A DNA stretch of 64,000 nt from Streptomyces sp. YS415 (GTDB lineage: Bacteria; Actinomycetota; Actinomycetes; Streptomycetales; Streptomycetaceae): positions 42,847 through 106,846 of the forward strand of contig NZ_JAMJFL010000027.1 of the NCBI RefSeq assembly GCF_023544665.1, read 5' to 3'. Each line of letters opens with the position of its first letter. Positions within the stretch are counted from its first letter, which is position 1. The position numbers and the translations under genes were made by a program. This document shows, piece after piece, positions 1 through 8,563 of this stretch. The notes below the pieces were generated by a model that was not told the origin of the DNA, searched no databases, and saw only the letters and a list, made by a program, of their open reading frames with translations.

Positions 1-624
1 TCCGAACCGCTGACCGCTGCCGAGCTGAAGGCCGCGCTGCTCACCGCGGACCAGGCCGTCGGTTTCAGGATCACGGGGAGCAGTTCCCGGGACGGGGCTG
101 AACCGGAGTCCTCCCTCGACTTCAAGGAGACTGTCTCCCCGGAGGTCTGCCGGCATGTGAGGAAGGCTCACGGGGGTGATGGTGAGGAGGCTGCCGCAGC
201 CTCGTCGATCATGTACCGGGCGGGGACCTCCGTGGCTCCCAGGAGCACCAACCTGAGGAGCTAAACGGAAAGGGCTGCACGGGCCCGCATGAAGCAGCTG
301 CGCACGGCCGTCGGGGCATGCAGCCGGTTCAACTTCAGCAGCACGATCGGAAAGGCGTCCGTCACGACCGAGACGCTGGACGTCCCAGCCCTCGGGGAGG
401 ACGCACTGCGCTACCGGACCCTGTCCCGGCTGGACAACGGAGGCTTCGCCTGGACCCTGGTGACCGCCGTACGGGTCGAAGGCGTCATCGCGACGATGCA
501 CGTCCTGGACACCACCGGGCCGCTCCCACCTGAGAAGCTCGCCACGTTCAAGCCGGAGCCCGGTCCCGACGAGGCGGTCATCGCCACTCTCATCGAGAAC
601 GTCACCACAGCCCAGAGCACCTGA
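1..624 (+). pseudogene. Secreted sensor-like lipoprotein gene interrupted by in-frame TAA (5' end outside window)
   Basis: One reading frame runs from base 1 to the TGA at 622-624, broken only by TAA at 262-264. The upstream part reads LTAAELKAALLTADQAVGF and has a Cys-containing segment. The downstream part reads MKQLRTAVGACSRFNF and then a beta-rich stretch. Together they match the usual layout of streptomycete PknH-like sensor/lipoproteins, with a paired-cysteine extracellular domain. The sequence directly after the stop (TERAARARMKQLR) continues the same helix, so this looks like one gene with a nonsense codon, not two genes. ATG 289 has no good ribosome site. The signal peptide would lie left of the window. 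A sequencing error at 262-264 is the main alternative. Confidence 0.6.
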
Positions 625-634
625 ACTTGCACCC

Positions 635-917
635 TTAGATGCAACCGGTCAAGCGACACACTCTCGGCTGGTGTGCGGAAGCCAGGCACGTGCGCGGGGC
701 GGTTGTTGAGCTTCGTCCTGATGGCATCGAGATCGTCCTGGCTGAACGTCGACACGTTCGTTCCCTTGGGCAGGTACTGCCGGAACAGCTTGTTGGTGTT
801 CTCGTTGGGGCCGCGCTGCCAGGGGCTCCGCGGAGCCGCGAATAACACGTCAACACCCGTGTCGGCGGTCAAGCGTTTGTGATCTGCCAGCTCCATGCCG
901 CGGTCCAGTGCTGCCTT
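635..917 (-). pseudogene. IS30-family transposase, C-terminal remnant
   Basis: The minus frame reads DRGMELADHKRLTADTG, then a segment with SPWQRG, NENTNKLFRQYLPKG and NNRPAHVPGFRTPAE. These are hallmarks of the C-terminal DDE region of IS30 transposases: the catalytic-Glu segment around NENTN and the tail with NxRP. A TGA at about 909 cuts the frame upstream, so the N-terminal two thirds and the helix-turn-helix are missing. The DNA at 640-655 (GTGTCGCTTGACCGGTTGCA on the minus strand) may be the old element end. The piece lies tail-to-tail with the broken lipoprotein gene. Confidence 0.75.
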
Positions 918-1034
918 ACCTCAGGGCCGGGGTGCGGGCGTTTAGGCTGGAGAGGATGAACCATCCTGTTTTTGGCTTCCCTGACGGGCCGCCTGGACGG
1001 TGCCTGGCTGCGGCCCGCCAGAGCGCGAGAACGT

Positions 1035-1340
1035 TCAGCGTTCCTCGTCCGGGTAACCCCACTCGATGACACCCTTCGCCGCCGGCGCAGCCTCGGCCAC
1101 CGCAAACGCGAACGAGCTCTCGAACTGCGGCTGCCAGTGACCGAAGCGGGTGATACTGAGCGGGAACTGCGTTTCACCCGACACATAGTGGACACCGCTG
1201 TCACAGACCGCGCCGTAGCCGACCTGGTCCTCGATGCCCTCCTCGCGCAGCAGCTCACCGATCGATTCAGCGACCGCCTCGGCCTGCGCCGCGTCCGTGA
1301 GCTGCGAGACAGTGAAGTGAAGATTGATGTTGACCGACAT
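1035..1340 (-). CDS. Conserved-looking small hypothetical protein (101 aa)
   Basis: An uninterrupted 101-residue frame starts MSVNINLHFTVSQLTDAAQ and ends WGYPDEER. It has strong third-position GC bias and a balanced, soluble composition with no signal peptide or membrane segment. The N-terminal half alternates beta-like and helical stretches and the C-terminal half is richer in aromatics and Gly. I do not recognise the family. No clear ribosome site precedes the ATG at 1340. It stands alone between an IS30 remnant and a broken gene. Confidence 0.6.
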   Translation of the reverse strand: MSVNINLHFTVSQLTDAAQAEAVAESIGELLREEGIEDQVGYGAVCDSGVHYVSGETQFPLSITRFGHWQPQFESSFAFAVAEAAPAAKGVIEWGYPDEER

Positions 1341-1623
1341 GCCCGAAGGCTACCGCCCCGCCGGCACGGCAAGTTCAAGCAGACGGGCTCAGTAGCAGGA
1401 CCAAGGCAACCTCGTGTCCGGCGATGCTCCCGACCAGAACGGATGGGCACGTCCGCCCCGTGTTGGACAGGCTCCGGATGATGCTGTTGCACACCGCTTC
1501 AGCACCGCCCGCACGCCGACTGCCTCGGGCGCTGACTATGTTCACCAGCCCTGGCGCTGGCACGCTTTCTGTGATGCGGCCATGTTGGTGTCGTTCGCTG
1601 ACAAGGCGCATGCCCTGGCGCGC

Positions 1624-2038
1624 TCAGCGCTCTCGCATGCGGGTCCACCACCAGCCGAACACCGCCAGCTCAGGTTGTTGGGTTCCGGCAGGGTACGGCG
1701 CTCGAACTCCGCATCGAGACTCATGATCAGCCGCCCCACATCCCGCCTGGCCCCGCACGGAAGATGCAGCAGCACCTGCTCCAGGACATCACGGACATCC
1801 CCACCTCCATCCCTGGCGAACGCACCGCGGAGGCATTCAGATAACGCCCGGGCCGCCTGAACACCCACTCGAAACGGGCAAGCGCATCAGCGACCGCATT
1901 GGGCCACAACTCCTGATCCTCAACCCGGCGGATCGCCCCACGAGTCCGCGCAGACACACCCCGCACCCTCACCACCCGGTACTGCCATCGCGGCCGCCAC
2001 CGCTGCGCACCGACAGCCTTCGGACGCCTACGCGGCAT
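1624..2038 (-). pseudogene. Frameshifted hypothetical gene (about 130 codons)
   Basis: Coding signal moves between frames. It starts MPRRRPKAVGAQRWRPRWQ and continues to about 1868 (ALARFEWVFR). It then shifts to a helical frame with DVLEQVLLHLPCGARRDVG and LDAEFERRTLPEP. Near 1680 it shifts again to PELAVFGWWWTRMRER and stops at 1624. The joined product resembles short basic streptomycete proteins with a C-terminal LDxxxxxRT(L/W)PDP-like motif, whose function I do not know. At least two single-base shifts are needed, so it is most likely dead. Confidence 0.5.
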
Positions 2039-2207
2039 CGCCCTCTCGCATCAGCATGAAGCCATCCTGCACCACCGGACACCGAAGCGGGCCCCGTCCA
2101 GGTGCCCGCCCGCCGGCGACGGGCCAGAGCCCGCCGCCCACCCTCCGTCCACAGCCGAAAACCCCAACGGTGAGGAGGGGTATGCGCCCCGGTGGGATCA
2201 TGAGTGG

Positions 2208-2927
2208 ATGCGCGCACTCGAAGACCTGGTCAACGTGGAGGTTCCAGCATGGCCGGCACTGCAGGGGGCGTTGGACCGTGCTGCATCGGAGCTCGATGTG
2301 CAGCCCGGCGGTGATGGGGCTTCGCTTCTTCAGCTGCAGGTCAGTGCCGGCTCGGCACTCGGTGCAATGGTCCTCCACTGCGGGGGGCTGGTGCTGGACG
2401 GAGGCTGGCTGCGGATCTTCGGGGGCAGGTCCTCAAGTCCACGGCCCGCCCTGCCGAGTCTTGCTGCCGTGAACGGTTTCCCAACCGCTGTCGACCCGAC
2501 CTGGCGCCCGCAGGACGCACTCGTGGTCGGACACGACGTGCTCGGGGGCGTCTTCGCACTCAACACGCATGATCCGGCCGCGGCCGGGCGGCCCGGAGTG
2601 CCCGGACAGATGACGTACTTCGCCCCGGACTCCCTGGAATGGGAAGCCATGGACATGGGCTACGGAACCTGGCTGACCTGGACCCTCACCAACCGGCTGG
2701 CCCACTTCTACGAAGGGCTGCGCTGGCCCGGCTGGCAACAGGAGACCGTCAACCTCACGGCCGCTGAGGGGATTACGGTCTATCCCTTCCTCTGGTCCAA
2801 GGAAGCCCAGGACGATCTCGCAGCAACCACCCGCGCACCCGCCCCCATGGCTGAACTCCACACCATGAACCAGGACTTCTGTCAGCAGATGGAACTGCCT
2901 GCACCAGGCTTCCTCGGAGCTGTCTGA
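2208..2927 (+). CDS. DUF2625 family protein
   Basis: The 239-residue product starts MRALEDLVNVEVPAWPALQ and carries features typical of DUF2625: VLHCGGLVLDGGWLRIFGG, a WRPQDALVVGHDVLGG segment, YFAPDSLEWE and YGTWLTWTLTNRLAHFY. The biochemical role of DUF2625 is unknown. Length and domain coverage are close to full for the family. A GAGG-like site lies about 30 bases upstream of ATG 2208 and the frame stays open upstream, so the true start could be slightly earlier. The gene looks intact although its neighbours are decayed. Confidence 0.75.
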   Translation: MRALEDLVNVEVPAWPALQGALDRAASELDVQPGGDGASLLQLQVSAGSALGAMVLHCGGLVLDGGWLRIFGGRSSSPRPALPSLAAVNGFPTAVDPTWRPQDALVVGHDVLGGVFALNTHDPAAAGRPGVPGQMTYFAPDSLEWEAMDMGYGTWLTWTLTNRLAHFYEGLRWPGWQQETVNLTAAEGITVYPFLWSKEAQDDLAATTRAPAPMAELHTMNQDFCQQMELPAPGFLGAV

Positions 2928-3140
2928 CGGATCCGCTTCACACGCGCCGCCGTATGGATCGTCATCGCAGCCGGCCCCGTCGCCCTCGGCGTTACTGTCA
3001 CCTCTCCCCCACCGCGGCCGAGGCCACGCCCGCGCCCAAGCCGTCCACGGTGCGGGCACCACCACAATCGCCGCCGATGCAGCCGGTTATGCGCAATTGT
3101 TCGTCAACGCGTGGTTGCGCAGCATGCTCAGTGTCCGGAA
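2928..3140 (+). pseudogene. Conjugal-transfer (TcpC-like) protein, N-terminal remnant
   Basis: Immediately after the DUF2625 stop, a membrane segment RAAVWIVIAAGPVALGVTVT is readable in one frame. An Ala/Pro linker (TPAPKPSTVRAPPQS) follows in a second frame, and AADAAGYAQLFVNAWLRS in a third. That order matches the N-terminus of actinomycete conjugative-element TcpC-like proteins: one membrane helix, a low-complexity linker, then GYAxLFVxAWL. Two frameshifts and loss of the rest mark it as a scrap of an integrated conjugative element. No other transfer genes are recognisable nearby. Confidence 0.45.
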
Positions 3141-3206
3141 CTGCAGGCGGTCTCGTGAAGTGCATGTGGCCTCACGGAGCTGGGACGGTTACAGCGGGTG
3201 TACCGC

Positions 3207-3386
3207 CTACCTCTTGCCCAGATCGAACCTATTCGTCAGCAGGGAGATTCCTCCCAGGCCCAGCGCTGCGGCGGCCACGTACATCCAGACGCTTCCACCG
3301 GCTGCGATCAGCAGCAAGACACCCATGACGATGCGGGCCAGTGCGAGCATCACGATGGGTAAGGACCTATCGTTCCTGTCTGACAT
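3207..3386 (-). CDS. Small two-helix membrane protein (59 aa)
   Basis: ATG 3386 follows GGGAG with a spacing of about 6 bases, which favours it over the longer frame from 3443. The product MSDRNDRSLPIVMLALARI.. has two hydrophobic segments (about residues 9-29 and 33-49) and a short basic tail (FDLGKR). The start codon overlaps the last codons of the RHS-tip frame (3367-3755), which suggests translational coupling. Function is unknown. Its position directly behind an RHS C-terminal tip is where immunity genes usually lie, but this is inference. Confidence 0.55.
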   Translation of the reverse strand: MSDRNDRSLPIVMLALARIVMGVLLLIAAGGSVWMYVAAAALGLGGISLLTNRFDLGKR

Positions 3387-3755
3387 TGCAACTCCCGAGA
3401 GACCGGCTGCGGGCGCAACGCTGCATGGCACCCGCAGGAACATGCTGCTCCATAGTTGCGGAGGTCACGACACCGGCGGCGGCTCCTACAGCACTGCAGG
3501 CGCCACCGGCGGGAGTCGGCTCAGCAACTGCTACGCAGATACCGGCCCCTGCCTCAACTCCTGTCGTTCCCTTGTTGATCTTCTTCTTCACTTCCTTCGG
3601 TGCGCATACTGCTCCACCGACTGCCTTCCCCAAGGTGTTGTCGCAAAAGCCCAGTCCAGACGGATCAGCGTTGTAGAACAGGGTGCCGCCCGCGTAGAGG
3701 TAGGGGTTGCTCTCCTGCCCCGAAGGGGCCGCTGCGCAGAGCTGGCCATGCTCGA
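3367..3755 (-). pseudogene. Orphan RHS-repeat protein C-terminal tip (about 129 codons)
   Basis: A frame open from the TAG at about 3756 reads PSGQESNPYLYAGG, then LFYNADPSGLG. This is the core signature that ends RHS/YD-repeat proteins (NPYxYAxGdPxxxxDPxGL). After the junction come about 95 residues of variable tip: basic APKEVKKKINKG, then a Gly/Ala-rich mildly hydrophobic stretch, then a Cys/Arg tail. No start codon or RHS repeats lie upstream, so it is a detached 3' end. Its stop overlaps the start of the small membrane protein downstream. It could be an orphan toxin tip left by recombination or simply debris. Confidence 0.6.
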
Positions 3756-4099
3756 CCTACTGGCAAAGGCCACCCACGACTTCGACCGACCAGGCCACCA
3801 GGGAACAGCACACCGCTCCCAGCTGACGCATCCACCGCCGGTCCCGACACCCACGCCCTGATGACTGCCCCTGGGCAGCTTCGCTTGGCAGAACTCGCCA
3901 GCGCCGCTCACTGAAAGGGCCCGCAACCACCCAACCACCCCTATCGAGCGAAGTGTTGATGATCGACCAGGCTCAAAACGCCGGTAGTGCAGCGGCCACC
4001 ACCGCCGGGATGGGCGCGCCGGGGCAAGTGGCCGGAGCCAGCACGGCAGGCGAGCCAGCCAAGGCGGAGGCGCGCGGGCCGACTCGCCACGTGCTGCGG

Positions 4100-4807
4100 A
4101 ACGCAGCCGGCAGGCAGCTCCTGCCATGCCTGTGCGATGTCGAAGAAGGTGTGGCGCGGGCGTTGCCGTCCTGGAGGCAGGACGACGCCAAGCGGCCCGA
4201 GGTGGGCAGGGCACAGTGCCGGCGGCGCGGTCGCCGGGCCGGTGGCGTGCAGCTGCCGTCCGTGCGCGGCCCGGCGTACGGGGACGGCCGTGCGGGTGGT
4301 GCACTACACGCCCCCATGGGGAGCGCGTGCGCATCCGGCACGGCAGGTGGCAGCTGGGTGCGGACGCCGACCAGCCCCTTTTAAGCACCTCGATCGGCGT
4401 GATCTGCCAAAGGTGGCCGCGGCGCTGGAGGCTGGGGCGGAGCTGGGAAGGGTGTTCGGCCTGGCGTACGCGGTAGTGGCCGATAGTGGGAGCAGCCATT
4501 GCGCGGGGAGCGGGAGACGGTGTGGCTGCGGCGGCTGCGGGTGGCAACGCAATGGGGTGATCTTCGGCGGTGGCGGATCGTCGGGCGGGACGTGGTCACC
4601 TTCCCCGAGGTGCTGGCCGTCGCCGACGCGCTGGTGGATTCGACCACGGCCGAGCTGGCGTGGCTGGACACGGCCCCGGCCCCGGCCGCGGGCGCTGCCC
4701 GCCGACGGGGCCGTTCGGCCGCCGACTCGGCGAGCGGGTCCCGCCCACTCTGGGGCCAGAGCGTGCAGAACAGCCCGCGCGATGGGACGTGGTCCGACCT
4801 CCCATAG
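4100..4807 (+). pseudogene. Decayed unrecognised gene in several frames
   Basis: Codon-biased stretches appear in shifting plus-strand frames: ERVRIRHGRWQLGADADQP near 4320, DLPKVAAALEAGAELGRVFGLAYA near 4400-4470, then LRRLRVATQWGDLRRWRIVG and FPEVLAVADALVDSTTAEL at 4510-4670, ending at 4807. At least two frameshifts separate them. The last block could also be read as a 102-residue protein from 4499. I do not recognise a family. Minus-strand frames over the same DNA are Arg/Pro-rich shadows. Confidence 0.35.
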
Positions 4808-4941
4808 CGGTGCTCCCTCGCCCCCGACAGCAACGCTGACGCCTACGACGGCGGACGGCAGCGACCGGACAGTGCCCCGGCCTTCGGCGGAAGTGCGCGC
4901 TCCGACCGCGCTGCAGCCCCATTGCCCGGTGTGGCGACACC

Positions 4942-5622
4942 TCAGCCGTTGACGAAGTCGCGCACCTGCCCGTAGACAGTCTGATCCGAGCCGATGGCGG
5001 TGTGACCGAGACAGGCGGTCTGGGTGTTCATCGCGCCGTTCAGGGAGACGCTGCTGTCCGGGTTGATGATGGTGTCGCAGGGCGACCACCAGGTGCTGTA
5101 GCGCGGGGTGCCTGGGGTCTCGTCGCCGGAGTTCAGCGAGGTGAGGAACGGGGACCCGATGCGCATCTCGAAGCAGGAGGCGTAGCCGCAGCCGTTGGCC
5201 CAGTCGGTGCCGTGGTTGGGGCCGGCCAGCGAGACCCAAGCGTCGATCTTTCCGCTGCCCGTCAGGTTCTTGGCATAGTAACGGCTGGACAGCCCGCCCA
5301 TGGAGTGGGTGACGATGTCGACTTTGGATGCGCCGGTGGCCGCGAGCAGGCGGTCCACCTCGGCGCCCAACTGCTGGGCGGTGGTGGCATTTGACTGTCG
5401 CCAGTCGTAGCTCCACTGGTCCAGGTGGGACGACGGCCAGCCGTCGGCTCGGAAGTCGTCGGCCATGGCGTTCCAGTAGGAGCCGGACGAGCTGTACCCG
5501 TGGACGAACAGGACAGGGTGGCTGGACGGGCCGAAAGTCGATGTATCGGCGGCGTGGACCGGAGCCGCGAATGTGAACGCAAGCAGAGCGCTCACGAGGG
5601 CGGAAAGCACGTACTTCTTCAA
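4942..5622 (-). CDS. Secreted alpha/beta-hydrolase lipase/esterase
   Basis: The 226-residue precursor has a signal peptide (basic MKKY, hydrophobic core, cleavage near PVHA-ADT, about residue 24). The mature part carries the oxyanion motif LFVHGYSSSG (about residues 39-47) and nucleophile elbow THSMGG (Ser about 107), as in small secreted bacterial lipases of the LipA/EstA type. Three Cys in the C-terminal half suggest disulfides. The start is TTG 5622 with GAGGTG upstream. It probably hydrolyses short or medium acyl esters outside the cell. It is monocistronic. Confidence 0.85.
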   Translation of the reverse strand: MKKYVLSALVSALLAFTFAAPVHAADTSTFGPSSHPVLFVHGYSSSGSYWNAMADDFRADGWPSSHLDQWSYDWRQSNATTAQQLGAEVDRLLAATGASKVDIVTHSMGGLSSRYYAKNLTGSGKIDAWVSLAGPNHGTDWANGCGYASCFEMRIGSPFLTSLNSGDETPGTPRYSTWWSPCDTIINPDSSVSLNGAMNTQTACLGHTAIGSDQTVYGQVRDFVNG

Positions 5623-5859
5623 CGCGCACCTCGGGTGATTGGCTGTGCGGGGGGAGGCCGGGAGGAGGTTACTCCTTAGTAGGCCAGCAGAGTCAATAGC
5701 CGTGCGGGAATCAATCCAGGCCGATGACCTGCAGTTTCGCTCCAGGTCGTAGCGTTTGGGTGCATGGCCGTCGCCAACCGGCCCACGCGTCTCCGACCGC
5801 GCATGACACAGCCAGCGGGTGCTGCAAGTCAGGCTCCAACTCGCCCCATCTGGCGCCCA

Positions 5860-6207
5860 GAGCGGTGCTCAGAGGTCGCCTTCTCCCGTTGCTGCATCAA
5901 GCATTGGGTTTCATCCTGGGGTGCCGGATCACGCCAGGAGATGGCGGCCTCGCCGGTGAGGCGGCGGGCCATCAGATTGGTCATCGCGAGTGGATCTTGG
6001 CTTCGGAGCGGGTTGAAAGGGTTTCGTAGTCGCACGTGAGGCGGCGGCGAAACAACAGCCGGCCGTAGGTGCGACGACCTGGTCGACGAGCTGGGTACCG
6101 GCGATGGAGTCCTGCACGCTCGCGGCGGTGAGCAGCACCGCGAGCAGCAGTCCGAGGGTGTCGGTGACGATGCTGCGCTCGCGGCAGTCGGCTTCGCCGC
6201 CCGGCAC
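5860..6207 (-). pseudogene. IS5-family transposase remnant
   Basis: The frame from 6207 reads CRERSIVTDTLGLLLAVLLTAASVQD, the well-known (G)RKRHIVTDTxG...ASVQD segment of IS5-group DDE transposases. After an internal deletion, a second frame carries the C-terminal tail YETLSTRSEAKI and NLMARRLTGEAAISWRD. Frameshifts and the missing N-terminus make it non-functional. It lies just upstream of the subtilase gene and may once have disturbed its promoter. Confidence 0.7.
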
Positions 6208-6367
6208 GACCTGATTCTCCTGGAAGACCTAAAGTCGAAATTCGGCCACCGATTATCGAACTCCACTGCCGTAAAAGACACTTCCATAACTAGCCGCGTG
6301 CATGACATCTTGCGTCCATCACCTGTTTCGTACGCCCGGCCTGACCACCGGGTCTTCGGAGGAGGCA

Positions 6368-8178
6368 TTGATACCCCACAGATCCGGCCGCTCTCGACGT
6401 ACCCTCGTGCTGGCCGCCGGGCTCGGCGCGACGCTTGCCTTCGGGGCCCCCGTCGCGCTCGCCGACACCGCCCCCGTCTCCCCCTCCGGCACCGACGCCC
6501 CTGCTCCCGCGGCGGCGCCCCGGGCCGCGGCCCCCGCTTCCTCAAGTGCGGCATGGGTTGCCGGCACCCGCGCGTACCTCGTGATCACCGCCCCGGGTGA
6601 CACCACGGCGGTCCGCAACGCGGTAACCGCCAACGGCGGAACGGTCTTCCAGTACTACGACGCGATCGGTGTCATCACCGCCCACTCCGCGTCCGCCTCC
6701 TTCGCCGCGACGATGCGCGGTGTGAGCGGGGTTCAGCAGGTCGGCGCCACCCGCACCTCCGACGTGCCGGCGGATGCCTACAACCCGGCGCTGCCCGCCA
6801 ACCCGGCGCAGTCCACGACCCCTTCGGGCGAGCCGGTCCGCGCCGACATGACCCAGATCAAGGCCGACCAGGCCTGGGCCGTCACCACCGGCTCCGCCTC
6901 CGTCAAGGTCGGCATCCTCGACACCGGTGTGGACGACCAGCACCAGGACCTGGCGCCGAACTTCAACGCCGCCGACTCCGCGTCCTGCGCGTACGGCAAG
7001 CCGGACACCCGTACCGGCGCCTGGCGCGACATCGGCACCCACGGCACACACGTGGCCGGTACGGTCGCGGCTGCCAAGAACGGCAAGGGCGTCATCGGCG
7101 TGGCCCCGGGCGTGAAGATCTCCTCGGTGCGCATCGCCGAGCCCGGCACCTCGCTCTTCTTCGCCGAGAACACCGTCTGCGGCTTCATGTGGGCCGGCGA
7201 CCACGGCTTCAAGGTCACCAACAACAGCTATTACACCGACCCGTGGCAGTTCAACTGCCCGGACAACGCCGACCAGGCCGCGATCATCGAGGGCGTCAAG
7301 CGCGCCCAGGAGTACGCGGAGGCCAAGGGCTCGCTCCAGGTCGCGGCGGCCGGCAACTCCAACATCGACCTGGCCAACAAGACGACCGACACCGAGAGCC
7401 CGAACGACTCGACGCCGGTCACTCGCACCATCACTAATGCCTGCCTGGACATCCCGACCGAGCTGCCGGGCGTCGTCACCGTCTCGGCCATGGGCACCAC
7501 CGCGAAGGCCTCCTACTCCAACTACGGCCTGAACGTCGTCGACATCACAGCCCCGGGCGGAGACACCACCGGCATCTACAGCACCCTGCCGGGCGGCAAG
7601 TACGGATCCAAGAGCGGCACTTCGATGGCCTCGCCGCATGTCGCCGGCGTGGCGGCGCTGCTGGCCAGCACCAACCCGGCATCACCCCCGCGCAGCTGCG
7701 CGACAAGCTGGCCACCCAGGCCAACGACATCGCCTGCCCGTCGGACAGCCGCTGCAAGGGCACCACGGCCAAGAACGGCTTCTTCGGCGAGGGGCAGGTC
7801 GACGCGCTCAAGGCCGTCGGCAGCACCCCGCCGCCCGGCAAGTACTTCGAGAACACAGCCGACTTCGCCATCGGTGACAACACGACCGTGGAGAGCCCGA
7901 TCACCGTCAGCGGCGTGACCGGCAACGCCCCGGCGACCCTCAAGGTAGGTGTGAACATCGTGCACACCTACATCGGGGACCTGAAGATCGACCTGATCGC
8001 TCCGGACGGCACCGTCTACACGGTCCACAACCGCTCGGGCGGCAGCACCGACAACATCAGCCAGGTCTACACCGTCAACGCCTCCGCCGAGGTCGCGAAC
8101 GGCACCTGGAAGCTCCGGGTCAACGACAACGCCGGCGGCGACACGGGCAGGATCGACTCCTGGAACATCACATTCTAA
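6368..8178 (+). pseudogene. Secreted S8 subtilisin-like protease with C-terminal P domain, split by a one-base frameshift
   Basis: The likely start is TTG 6368 behind GGAGGAGG. A Sec/Tat-like signal (SGRSRRTLVLAAGLGATLA) is followed by an inhibitor-like propeptide. The catalytic triad is complete: Asp in VGILDTGVDD (about 185), His in GTHGTHVAGT (about 225) and Ser in SGTSMASPHVAG (about 419). After LLASTNP the frame breaks near 7675-7680, where CCCGGC replaces the expected CCCGGGC. Restoring one G joins ITPAQLRDKLA to a proprotein-convertase P domain (VNIVHTYIGDLKIDLIAPDG) ending at 8178. The intact protein would have about 603 residues. As read, the domain is lost and replaced by an Arg/Pro/Ala tail. 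Confidence 0.85.
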
Positions 8179-8308
8179 AAGTCGTCCTCCCCCGACAGAA
8201 CCCTGCTGGAACCGTCGCCAGGCTCAAGCCGTAGGCACGCCGACATCGAATGCGGCAGGGTACTGCCCGGCGCGCAGTCCACGGCCCGACGAGCCGACAA
8301 CCCACTGT

Positions 8309-8348
8309 GCTCGGTGGCGGGTCGCGAGAAAGCGGCCCGCCACCGAGC
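8309..8348 (+). terminator. Strong hairpin terminator downstream of the protease gene
   Basis: A 17-base arm GCTCGGTGGCGGGTCGC pairs with 8332-8348 with one wobble, around a 6-base GAGAAA loop. TTGATTTCT follows, giving a rho-independent-like terminator on the plus strand about 130 bases after the protease stop. Confidence 0.75.
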
Positions 8349-8515
8349 TTGATTTCTAACGGGCAGAGGCTGTGTCCGGTGCTGTGCCAGCTCACGCGCC
8401 GGGGCACGCCGGGAGCGCACAGCGAGAGGTCCTTCTCCGCGACAGCCGGAGCGGAGGACTGCTCATCAAGGAGCCGGCTGGGCGGCCAGGGAGGCGTGCT
8501 GCAAGCCCAACTGCG

Positions 8516-8563
8516 AGCGGGGCGGCATCCGGTGGTGGGTGCCGCCCCGCTGGCCTCCTTTTT
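8516..8563 (+). terminator. Second hairpin with T-run, at the 3' end of the M48 gene
   Basis: A perfect 12-bp stem (AGCGGGGCGGCA / TGCCGCCCCGCT, 8516-8527 with 8540-8551) and a 12-base loop are followed by CCTCCTTTTT on the plus strand. It lies between the convergent protease and M48 genes and may serve both. Confidence 0.7.

Noticed and set aside
411..896. 161-residue minus frame over the IS30 remnant and lipoprotein gene
   Set aside because: Only its first 85 codons are transposase; the rest is antisense to the broken lipoprotein gene.
869..1492. Arg/Ser-rich minus frame
   Set aside because: Antisense or out of frame to better genes; low complexity and no motif.
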